Shown here: one piece after another, positions 18,864-31,100 of the stretch
Numbering within the stretch: the first letter of the stretch is position 1
Layout of the letters: each line of letters opens with the position of its first letter
NCBI RefSeq assembly: GCF_007992215.1
Contig: NZ_BJZV01000020.1
Coordinates: forward strand, 17,759-81,758
From: Methylobacterium gnaphalii
Lineage (GTDB): Bacteria; Pseudomonadota; Alphaproteobacteria; Rhizobiales; Beijerinckiaceae
DNA length: 64,000 nucleotides
Direction: 5' to 3'
Program-made: the position numbers and the translations under genes
Notes under the pieces: generated by a model
What the model was told of the DNA's origin: nothing
The model's database searches: none
Seen by the model: the letters and a program-made list of their open reading frames with translations, nothing else

Positions 18864-21254
18864 TCAGCCCTCACGCACGAGGATCAATGTCGCAAGCGGC
18901 GGCAGCGTGAGGCTCAGGGAATGCCCCTGGCCGTGGCTCTCCTGCTGCTCCGCATGCAGGCCGCCGTGGTTGCCGACGTTCGAGCCGCCGTAGCGTTCCG
19001 AATCCGAGTTGATCGCCTCGCGGTAGTAACCGCCCGCCGGCACGCCGATACGGTAGTTCTCGCGCGGGATCGGCGTGAAGTTCGAGACCACGATGGCCAC
19101 GGCACCATCTTCCTTGCCCTTGCGGGCCCAGGCGATGACGCTGTTGTCCTGGTCGTCCGCCACCAGCCACTGGAAGCCAGCCGGCTCGAAGTCGCGCTCG
19201 TAGAGCGCTGGCGTCGCCCGGTAGGCATGGTTGAGGTCGTGGACCAGATCCTTGACCCCGCGGTGATGCGGGGCGTCGAGCAGGTGCCAGTCGAGCGACT
19301 GGTTGTGGTTCCACTCGCGCTCCTGCCCGAACTCGCCGCCCATGAAGAGCAGCTTCTTGCCGGGATGCCCCCACATGAAGCCGAAATAGGCGCGCAAGTT
19401 CGCGAATTTTTGCCAGTGGTCCCCGGGCATCTTGCCAAGCAGCGAGCCTTTCCCGTGTACGACCTCGTCGTGCGAGAGCGGCAGGATGAAGTTTTCGCTG
19501 AACGCGTAGAGCAGCCCGAAGGTCAGGTTGTGGTGGTGGTAGCGCCGGTGGATCGGATCTTCCGAGATGTACTTCAGGGTGTCGTGCATCCACCCCATGT
19601 TCCACTTGAAGCCGAAGCCGAGGCCGCCGGTATAGGTCGGGTGTGAGACGCCCGGCCAAGAGGTCGACTCTTCCGCGACCGTGATCGTGCCCGGCGCGTG
19701 GCTGTAGGTCGCCTCGTTGGTCTTCCTCAGGAAGTGGATGGCGTCGAGGTTCTCGTTGCCGCCGTACTGGTTCGGGATCCACTCGCCGGCGCGACGGGAA
19801 TAGTCGAGGTAGAGCATCGAGGCGACGGCATCCACGCGCAGGCCGTCGAGGTGGTAGTGCTCCAGCCAGAAGCGGGCATTGGCGGCGAGGAAGGTTGAAA
19901 CCTCGCTGCGGCCGAAATTGTAGATGTAGGTGCCCCAATCCTGGTGGAAGCCCTGGCGGGGATCGGCATGCTCGTAGAGATGCGTGCCGTCGAACAGGCC
20001 GTGCGCGTGGGCGTCGAGCGGGAAGTGCCCCGGCACCCAGTCGAGCAGAACGCCGATGCCGGCCTCGTGCGCGGTGTTGACGAATTCCACGAACTCGTCC
20101 GGCGTCCCGAAGCGGCTCGTTGGCGCGAAGAGGGAGACGGCCTGGTAGCCCCACGACCCGTCGAACGGGAACTCGGTAACCGGCAGCATCTCGATATGCG
20201 TGAAGCCCAGTTCCTTGACGTAGGGGATCAGGCGCTCGCCGAGTTCCTTATAGGTGAGGTAGCGGTTGCCTTCCTCCGGCACCCGCATCCACGAGCCCAT
20301 ATGGACCTCGTAGATCGACATGGCGACGTGGCGCGGATCGCGCTCGCCGCGTGAAGCCATCCAGGCCTTGTCGTGCCAGACCGGCTCATCGCCGCCCTGG
20401 AGAACGGAGGCCGTCTCCGGCGGATGCTGGGCGCGGAAAGCGACGGGATCGGCCTTGAGAGGCAGGAGCGAGCCGTCTGGGCCTCGGATCTCGTATTTGT
20501 AGCACTGCCCCGACTTGAGGCCCGGGATGAACAGCTCCCAGACGCCGCCATTCTGCCAGAGCCGCATCGGGTGCCGGCGGCCGTCCCACTCGTTGAAATC
20601 GCCGACGACGCTGACCTTGCGCGCGTTCGGTGCCCAGACCGCGAAGCGGAATCCGTCAGTGCCGTCCTGACGGAGCTGGTGCGCGCCGAGGACGCGATAG
20701 GTAACATTGCTGCCGATCTCGCGCAGCGCGTCGATGTCGTGCTGATTAAGGCTCGAGCCGAAGCTGTAGGGGTCGTAGCGGTTGCGCTCGCTGCCATCCC
20801 AAAGCTCGATGGCCAATTCGTAGAGCGGCCGGCCGGGGCTCTCGATCGAGGCCACGAAGAACCCGTCCGGATGCAGCTTCTCGAAGGGCACACGCCGGCC
20901 ACCGACAAGCAGGGTCGCACTCTTGGCCTCCGGCAGGATCGCCCGGATTTCCCAGCGGCCCTCGGCAACCTTGTGCGGACCGAGGATGGCGAAGGGGTCG
21001 CCGTGATTGGCGCCCATCACGGCGGCGATCGCGTCGGGATGGAGCGTCGAACCGCGTCCTGTCCCGCCGGCAGGCGGCGCGACCGGCGCCGTGCCCGCCA
21101 GCGCATCGCGCGCCTGAGGCGCCTTCACCGTCTCCGTGCCGGCTGGCGTTGCGCCAGTCCTGGAGCCGACGTCACGAGACGCTCCATCCGCGGGCCGGGT
21201 GGTGCTCACCGAGGTGGCAACCTTGGTCGCGAGCTTCTCGTCGGCATCCGTCAT
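18864..21254 (-). CDS. glgB: 1,4-alpha-glucan branching enzyme
   Basis: A 796-residue enzyme that makes alpha-1,6 branches in glycogen. After about 75 low-complexity residues come the N-terminal domains (DPFAILGPHKV), a CBM48 (VWAPNARKVSVVGDFNEWDG) and the GH13 barrel, with the nucleophile in GLRVDAVASMLYLDYSR, the acid/base in TVAEESTSWPGVS and the third acid in LPLSHDEVVHGKGS. The start is ATG 21254 with GGGAGAGG upstream. It follows treS-maltokinase by 16 bases, so the two are surely co-transcribed. The Ala/Thr-rich N-terminal extension is longer than in most GlgB proteins. Confidence 0.95.
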   Translation of the reverse strand: MTDADEKLATKVATSVSTTRPADGASRDVGSRTGATPAGTETVKAPQARDALAGTAPVAPPAGGTGRGSTLHPDAIAAVMGANHGDPFAILGPHKVAEGRWEIRAILPEAKSATLLVGGRRVPFEKLHPDGFFVASIESPGRPLYELAIELWDGSERNRYDPYSFGSSLNQHDIDALREIGSNVTYRVLGAHQLRQDGTDGFRFAVWAPNARKVSVVGDFNEWDGRRHPMRLWQNGGVWELFIPGLKSGQCYKYEIRGPDGSLLPLKADPVAFRAQHPPETASVLQGGDEPVWHDKAWMASRGERDPRHVAMSIYEVHMGSWMRVPEEGNRYLTYKELGERLIPYVKELGFTHIEMLPVTEFPFDGSWGYQAVSLFAPTSRFGTPDEFVEFVNTAHEAGIGVLLDWVPGHFPLDAHAHGLFDGTHLYEHADPRQGFHQDWGTYIYNFGRSEVSTFLAANARFWLEHYHLDGLRVDAVASMLYLDYSRRAGEWIPNQYGGNENLDAIHFLRKTNEATYSHAPGTITVAEESTSWPGVSHPTYTGGLGFGFKWNMGWMHDTLKYISEDPIHRRYHHHNLTFGLLYAFSENFILPLSHDEVVHGKGSLLGKMPGDHWQKFANLRAYFGFMWGHPGKKLLFMGGEFGQEREWNHNQSLDWHLLDAPHHRGVKDLVHDLNHAYRATPALYERDFEPAGFQWLVADDQDNSVIAWARKGKEDGAVAIVVSNFTPIPRENYRIGVPAGGYYREAINSDSERYGGSNVGNHGGLHAEQQESHGQGHSLSLTLPPLATLILVREG

Positions 21255-21270
21255 CCAGTGACCTCTCCCT

Positions 21271-24522
<3,252 letters not shown>

Positions 24523-24623
24523 CCGTCGCTGCCTCAGTCTCGGTTCGAGGGCATCTCTGACGACCTTCCAGCCCGGATCGGGGACCGGGCGCGAAGGCGG
24601 CGCGGCATCTGCCGCATGTCTTG

Positions 24624-24660
24624 GCGGCGACGCAGGCCCCGGGGGACTGCGCGTCGCCGC
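24624..24660. repeat. 10-bp inverted repeat in glgE-treS gap
   Basis: GCGGCGACGC (24624-24633) pairs with GCGTCGCCGC (24651-24660), with an internal CCCC/GGGG that can extend the fold. It lies in the 164-base space between the GlgE-fusion stop and the treS start. No T-run follows, so it is more likely an mRNA structure or processing site than an intrinsic terminator. Confidence 0.5.
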
Positions 24661-24686
24661 GGGGCAACCGGGTTACACGCCCGCTG

Positions 24687-27600
24687 TCATTGCGCAACCC
24701 GCTGCGGCAACCTGAGGCGCCAGATCACGCAGGAGCGCTCGGCCGGATCGAGGGCGATGCGGTGGCCGCGGCCCCGCAACTCGAACTTGTAGCCTTCGAG
24801 CAGGTCCTCGACCTCCAGCGCACCGTCATCCGGCAGACCGAACAGCCAGAGCGGGATCTCGTAGGAGCATTCCTGGCGGTTCTTCGGATCGAGGTTCACC
24901 ATCGTGAACACGCAGTTGTCGCGGTCGGGCGTCATCTTGGCGTAGGCGATGATGTTGCCGTTGTCGGCGCCCGTGAAGACCACGTTGCGGAAGTCCTGCA
25001 GCGCCGGGTTGTCCTGCCTGATCCGGTTGAGCTTGATGATGTGCTCGCGGATGTTTCCGGGTCGGTCTTCGTCCCAGGCCTTCAGCTCGTATTTCTCGGA
25101 GTTCAGGTACTCTTCCTTGCCGGGATACGGCGCCGCCTCGCAGAGTTCGAAGCCATTGTAGATGCCGTAGACGGAGGAGAGCGTCGCCGCGAGTGTCGCG
25201 CGCACGACGAAGCCCGGCCGCCCGCTGGTCTGCAGGTAGTACGGGTTGATGTCCGGCGTATTGGCGAAGAAGTTCGGGCGGTAATACTCGCCCATCTCGC
25301 CGGCCAGCTCGAGTGCGTAGTCGATCAACTCCTGCTTCGTGTTGCGCCAGGTGAAGTAGGTGTAGCTCTGCTGGTAACCGGCCTTGGCGAGCTTCTTCAT
25401 CATCTTCGGCCGGGTGAACGCCTCGGCGAGGAAGATCGCGTCGGGATAGCGCGCGTTCACCTCGCGCAGCATCCACTCCCAGAACGGAATTGGCTTGGTG
25501 TGCGGGTTGTCGACGCGGAAGATGCGCACGCCCATCGCGCACCAGCCCATCACGATGTCGCGCAGCTCGATCCAGAGCGAGGGCAGCGCGCCGCCGTAGA
25601 AGTGGACGTTCGAGATGTCCTCGTACTTCTTCGGCGGGTTCTCGGCGAATTTCAGCGTGCCGTCGGGGCGCCACTCGAACCATTCCGGGTGCTGCTTGAT
25701 CCAGGGATGGTCCGGTGAGCACTGGATCGCGAAGTCGAGCGCGATCTCCATGCCGTGGGCGTGGCTCGCCGCGACGAGTTGGCGGAAATCCGCGAGCGTG
25801 CCGAGCTCGGGATGCACCGCCTCGTGGCCGCCCTCGGCCGCGCCGACCGCGTAGACCGAGCCGACATCGCCGGGCTCTGCCTTGAGGGTGTTGTTCTTGC
25901 CCTTGCGGTTGGTGCGCCCGATCGGGTGGATCGGCGTGAAGTAGAGGACGTCGAAGCCGAGCTGGCGGATGCGAGGCAGGCGCCGGATCACGTCCTGGAA
26001 CGTGCCGTGCCGGTTCGGATCGCCGGATTGCGAGCGCGGAAAGATCTCGTACCAGGCCGAGAACCGCGCCGCGAGGCGGTCGGCGATCACAGGGATCGTC
26101 ATGGGATAGCGCGAGAGGTTCACACGCTCGGCGTTGCGCCGGATCAGCGCGCTCGCCTCGGGCGCGAGGATCTTGGCGAGGATTGCCGGCGACCCCTCGG
26201 GCTCTGCGCCGAGGGCCGAGACGAGGGCCGATAGCCGCTCCTTGTCGCGACCGGTCGCGAGATCGGCGGCCACCTGGACGAGGGCGACGCCCTCGATCGT
26301 CTCCAGGCGAACGTCGACGCCGGCATCGCGCTTCTTGAGCGTATCGCGCACCCAGGACGAGAATCCATCACGCCAGGCCTCGATGGTGAATTCGTAGCGG
26401 GCGTTGCGCTCCAACGGGAAATGACCGGCCCAGCGGTCGTTGTCGACGAAGACCATCGGGTCGCGCCGCCAGGTGCTCTCGCCGACGATGCGCGAGAGGA
26501 TCGCCGCGTCGATGATCTCGTGGCCGTCGGAGAAGATATCGGCTTCCACCCGCACCGACTCGCCGACGACCCGCTTCGCCGCCGAGCGGCCGCCGTCGAT
26601 CTCGGGCGTCACGGCCTCGATCACAACGCGGCCCGCGCCGTCGGGCTTGGTCGGCTGCGGTGCGGATTTCTCCTTCGGCGCATCGGCGGCGAGAATGCGC
26701 AACTCGCCCGGCAGCAGGTCGATGCCCGCGCCCGGATGGAAGGCGATCGGGTCGGCCTCGGGCGTGCGATCGACGAAGGGGCCGAGCCGGCCGCCGGTGC
26801 GGGCGATCAGCCGGCCGGCATCGACCGGCACAGGATGGCTGCCGGGATTGTAGAGCACCAGCGTTCCGTGGGTCGCCGAGGCCGGGTGGCCGGTATCGGT
26901 GCGAAACAGCGCGACATAAGGGGCGTCGGGCGAGGAGACCCGCGCCTGGAAACCCTCGACATTGGCCGAGGGCAGTTCGGCCTTCAGCGCGTTGATCGCC
27001 TTGATCGAAGCCGAGATGTCGATGCCCGTATCGTGCTCGCGCGAGCCGGGCGTGGTGTCGACGACGTGGAGCGCGCGGCGATAGCCCCACTCGTAGCCGA
27101 TCGGCATCAGCACGCCCGCCGAGAAGAAGGCCGAGAGCGCGTAGCGCGTCTTCAGCCGCGCTGCGATCGCGCCCGCATCGCCGGGGATGTCGGCGGCGAG
27201 GCGCTGCATATCGTGGTTCTCGGGGAAGGCGATCGAGGGCGCGATGACCCGCAGCCGGTCGTATTGCTCCAGCGCCCAGGGCGCCTTGAGGTCCCACCAG
27301 GCGAACGAGTTGAACAGGTAGTCAAAGCCGGCGCCGGCGGTGGACTGCGCCTCCTCGAAGGTGCAGCCGAGGGTCTCGGCCGCGAACAACGTGTCCGGCT
27401 CGCGCTTCTTGGCCGAGGCGATCAGCGCACGCCAGACATCGGCCGGCACCTTGTAGGCGGCATCGCACCGGAAGCCGCGCACCCCGAGGCCCTGCAGTCG
27501 GGCGATATAGGCGTCGAAGATGCCGGTCAGCGCATGGCGAGCGTGATCGGAATGGTAGTCGAGTTCGATCAGGTCGCCCCAGACGGTTTTCTTCGACGGG

Positions 27601-28079
27601 TCGTCCGGATCGACGGCGCCGGGGCTGACCGGCCGTCCCTCACCGTCGCGCAGGAACAGGTCCGGCCGCTCGTGCAGTAGGCGGGCATTGTCGGCGGTGT
27701 GGTTGATGACGAGGTCGGTCATCACCCCGACGCCTTGCGCCTCTGCGGCGCGGCAGAACCGGGCGATCTGCTCGTCGTCCGAGGTGCCGTCCTGATCGCG
27801 GAAGCGCTCGTCGAGCCTGTCCGGGTCCTGCACCGCGTAAAGGCTGCGCGACCCACCGGTCTGGTGGAAGGGGTTCAGGTAGATCCAGTCGAAGCCGAGG
27901 CCGGCAATGCGCGGGATCTCTGCCGTCCAGGCCGAGACCGTGCCGACGAGGAGCGGAAACAGGTTGTAGATTCGCGGCCCCTGGGCGCGCGGTGCGAGAG
28001 CGGCCGGCAGGGCGACGGTTCCCGCGTCGGTCCGCGTCGCGGCGCCCGCCTGGGTGCCCTTCGTCGTCGGTGCGTTCAT
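24687..28079 (-). CDS. glgE: Amylase-like GH13 fused to GlgE maltosyltransferase
   Basis: A 1130-residue protein with two GH13 units. Residues about 35-470 form an amylase-like barrel with a full apparent triad: D206 in FRCDAAYK, E235 in AAETLG and D290 in ENHD. Residues about 483-1130 are GlgE, which transfers maltose from maltose-1-phosphate to alpha-1,4-glucan. They comprise the N-terminal DUF3416 domain (VVIEAVTPEIDGG), then FTPIHPIGRTNRKGKNN, D857 in FRVDNPH, E886 in LAEAFTRP and D943 in NTPDINP. The start is ATG 28079 behind GGGAGG; the frame extends to 28160 without family sequence. GlgE alone is about 650-700 residues, so the extra domain is a true fusion. Its own activity is unknown. 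Confidence 0.9.
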   Translation of the reverse strand: MNAPTTKGTQAGAATRTDAGTVALPAALAPRAQGPRIYNLFPLLVGTVSAWTAEIPRIAGLGFDWIYLNPFHQTGGSRSLYAVQDPDRLDERFRDQDGTSDDEQIARFCRAAEAQGVGVMTDLVINHTADNARLLHERPDLFLRDGEGRPVSPGAVDPDDPSKKTVWGDLIELDYHSDHARHALTGIFDAYIARLQGLGVRGFRCDAAYKVPADVWRALIASAKKREPDTLFAAETLGCTFEEAQSTAGAGFDYLFNSFAWWDLKAPWALEQYDRLRVIAPSIAFPENHDMQRLAADIPGDAGAIAARLKTRYALSAFFSAGVLMPIGYEWGYRRALHVVDTTPGSREHDTGIDISASIKAINALKAELPSANVEGFQARVSSPDAPYVALFRTDTGHPASATHGTLVLYNPGSHPVPVDAGRLIARTGGRLGPFVDRTPEADPIAFHPGAGIDLLPGELRILAADAPKEKSAPQPTKPDGAGRVVIEAVTPEIDGGRSAAKRVVGESVRVEADIFSDGHEIIDAAILSRIVGESTWRRDPMVFVDNDRWAGHFPLERNARYEFTIEAWRDGFSSWVRDTLKKRDAGVDVRLETIEGVALVQVAADLATGRDKERLSALVSALGAEPEGSPAILAKILAPEASALIRRNAERVNLSRYPMTIPVIADRLAARFSAWYEIFPRSQSGDPNRHGTFQDVIRRLPRIRQLGFDVLYFTPIHPIGRTNRKGKNNTLKAEPGDVGSVYAVGAAEGGHEAVHPELGTLADFRQLVAASHAHGMEIALDFAIQCSPDHPWIKQHPEWFEWRPDGTLKFAENPPKKYEDISNVHFYGGALPSLWIELRDIVMGWCAMGVRIFRVDNPHTKPIPFWEWMLREVNARYPDAIFLAEAFTRPKMMKKLAKAGYQQSYTYFTWRNTKQELIDYALELAGEMGEYYRPNFFANTPDINPYYLQTSGRPGFVVRATLAATLSSVYGIYNGFELCEAAPYPGKEEYLNSEKYELKAWDEDRPGNIREHIIKLNRIRQDNPALQDFRNVVFTGADNGNIIAYAKMTPDRDNCVFTMVNLDPKNRQECSYEIPLWLFGLPDDGALEVEDLLEGYKFELRGRGHRIALDPAERSCVIWRLRLPQRVAQ

Positions 28080-28134
28080 GGTCGGCCTCCCTCGCGCGGT
28101 CCCGCGCGTCGTCCCATGGGTAAGTCGGTGGGGC

Positions 28135-31100
28135 TCAGGCGGTTCGTCTGAGCACGGCAAAGGGCAGCGCTTCGAACAGCGTGCCGAGATCGAGCCGGCC
28201 GCCCTCGTCGGTATGGCCGGCGCCCGTCAACAGGTCGGTCCAGCGGCTGCCCTCGGGCACCGTGAGACCCGTGCCTCGGAAGGCGCTGCCGGACCAGACC
28301 GCGTCGCCCAGAAGCCGTGCAACGAGGCGCGGCACGGCTACCAGCAGGTCGCCCTCGCCGCCACCGTCGACGGAGCGGAGGAAGGCGACGACGTGGTCTG
28401 CCCGCTCGCCCGTGGCCTCCAGCGCCTGGTAGTCCGCGTCGGCGTAGAAGGACGGGCGCGCGGCCCGATCCGCCAGCAGCCGCGCCAGCGTCGCCTGCTT
28501 GACCCGGCCGTCAGGCCACTGGGCGAGCAGGCTGGCCGGCGCGACATCCGCGGAGACGGCCTCCGCTCGCGCACCGTAATCGACCGGCCGGCGGTTATCG
28601 GGATCGACGAAGGAAAAGTCCCAGAACTCGGTGCCCTGGTAGACGTCCGGGATGCCCGGCAGCGTCGCCTTGAGCACCGAGCGGCCGAGCCCGGCGATCA
28701 TGCCCAGATGCGCGAGCTTCTTCGCGAAGGGACGCACGCGTGCGAGGAAGTCCGAGCCTGGTGCGATCAGCTTTTCGAAGAGCGCGTGGACCGCGCCCTC
28801 ATAGGCCTCGTCGACATTGACCCAGCTGGAAAAGCGCTTGGCCTCCCGCAGCGCCTTCTCGGCATAGGCATCGAGCCGCTTGCGGAAATCCTCGATCGCC
28901 TCCGGGTCATCCCCCTCCAGCAATTCGAGCGGCCAGGCCCCGAGGATCGCCTGCAGGAACATCCACTGGTCGTTGCGGTCCGGCGCAGGCTCGTCCTCGA
29001 TGGTGGCGAGATGCGGTTCGGCGGCGCGGCGCCAGGCATCCCAGGCGCGCGCCCATTCCTCCGGCAGCTCCGACAGGGCGAGCTGGCGCGAGCGCGCATC
29101 CTCGCCGCGCTTGGTGTCGTGCGTCGCCGTGGTGATCATGGCGTTTGGCCAGTCGCGGGCGCGGGCAGCCTGGAGCGCATGGAAGTGCGACAGCGCGATA
29201 CCGTACTCGCCCGGATCGCCACCGACCTCGTTCAGCGCCAGCAACGCACTGAACCGGTAGAACAACGTGTCTTCCAGGCTCTTGGCCATGACCGGCCCGG
29301 TGAGCTGCTGGAAGCGGCGGCGGAAGCGCAGGATCACCCGCGGCTCGGGGCCGCCCGGCCCCCTGGTATCGATGCGGCCGAGCAGCGCGTCCGCCGCAAA
29401 ATCGTGGACCGAGCGGTCGGGCAGAGCGCTCCAGCGCTTGGCCTTGCGCACGGTCTGCTCGACAAGGTCGATATCCTCCTGGTCGACATCACTGTCGTCG
29501 AGATCGGACGGCAGGTAGGAGCGATAGGTCGGGAAGCGGGCGATGATCTCGATCAGCGCACGGCGGATGGCGTTGAGGGAGAAGTCGCGTGTGCGTCGAT
29601 CGGCATCGGCAATGGCCTTGAGGTCACCGGTGAGGACTTCGAGTTCGCTGGCGAAACTCGTCTCCAGGATCTCGGCCTTGGCTCGGCGCAGCTGGAACTT
29701 GTAGGGCTCGTCGAAGCCGGTTGCCCATTGATAGAACTTCTGGATGCGCGGCTTGAGCGCCCGGTCGACGAACAGGCCGTCGATCTGGTTCAACACGTCG
29801 TAGCCGGTGGTGCCTGCGACGGGCCACGGCCGCAGCTTTTCGCCCGGCTCCAGGATCTTTTCGACGACGACGTAGAAGCCGGGACCGACTGCTGATTGCA
29901 GGGCACGAGCATAGCCGAGCGGATCGGCGAGGCCATCGATATGGTCGATGCGCAGGCCGTCGATGCGACCCTCGCTCACCAGCCGGAACAGCAGGGCGTG
30001 CGATTTCTGGAAGATGTCCGATTTCTCGACGCGCAGGCCCGCGAGCGAATTTACGTCGAAGAAGCGACGGTAGTTGATGTCGCTCGACGCAATCCGCCAA
30101 TGAGCGAGCCGGTACGACTGGCTCTCCAGGAGGCGGTGCAGGGGGCCGAAGGAGTCGGGATAGTCCTTGTTGCCGTTGAGCAGGTGAAGCGCACGGTAGA
30201 TCGCCGCGGCGATCTGCGGCGAGGCACGCACCGCGTCGGCGAGATCCGCCTTCAGACCCTCGGCCTCGGCCGGCAGGGCCTTGCGACGCTCGGGGTTCGT
30301 CTCCTCGCCCATGCCGCGCAGGCGCTCGGAGACTTCGAGCACATCGGCCGAAGGGTCGTCGCCGACCTCGCCGAGGGCGGCGAGCGCCCGGTTCAGGATC
30401 GCCGGGTAGGAGAGCGGGCAGATCGGGAATTCGTGCTCGTAATGCCAGACACTGAAGGCGCCCCTGGCCTCATCGAACTTCAATTCCAGCGTGCCCTTCT
30501 CCAGGGCTTCGCCGTAGCGCTCGCCCAGGAAGGGGATCACGAGCTTGCCGTTCGCGCCGAGCCGTTCCCAGTCGATGTCGAAGGCATGCGCGAAGGGGGA
30601 GAGGCCGCCCCATTCGAGCACGGAAAGCCACCACGGATTGTCGGCACCGCCGACGCCCATGTGGTTCGGCACGATGTCGACGAGGAGTTTGAGCCCATTC
30701 GCCTTCAGCGCGTCGGAGAAGGCGATGAAACCCTCCTCGCCACCGATCTCCGGATTGATCTGAGAGTGGTCGACGATGTCGTAGCCATGGGTCGAGCCGG
30801 GCCGCGCACGCTGCAGCGGCGAGGCATAGACGTGGCTGATGCCGAAACGCGCGAGATAGGGGACGATCGCCTCGGCCTGCGCGAAGGTGAAGCCCTCGTG
30901 GAACTGCAGCCGGTAGGTCGCCCGGGGCGGCGGCGAGTTTAGCCGGCCGGCGCCCGAGCGCGGTCCGCGATCCTCGCCCGCAAGCGACGCTGCGAGCTTG
31001 GCGAGCGGTCCGCCAGGGGCAGCGATGGCTTCCAGCGTGCGGTCGAGCTTACGCCGCCAGTTGGGATGCCCCTCGGTCGAGCCCGGCACGTTGGCCTGAG

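Noticed and set aside
28054..29895. 613-codon plus-strand ORF over malQ-treY
   Set aside because: Shadow frame; composition typical of antisense high-GC DNA.
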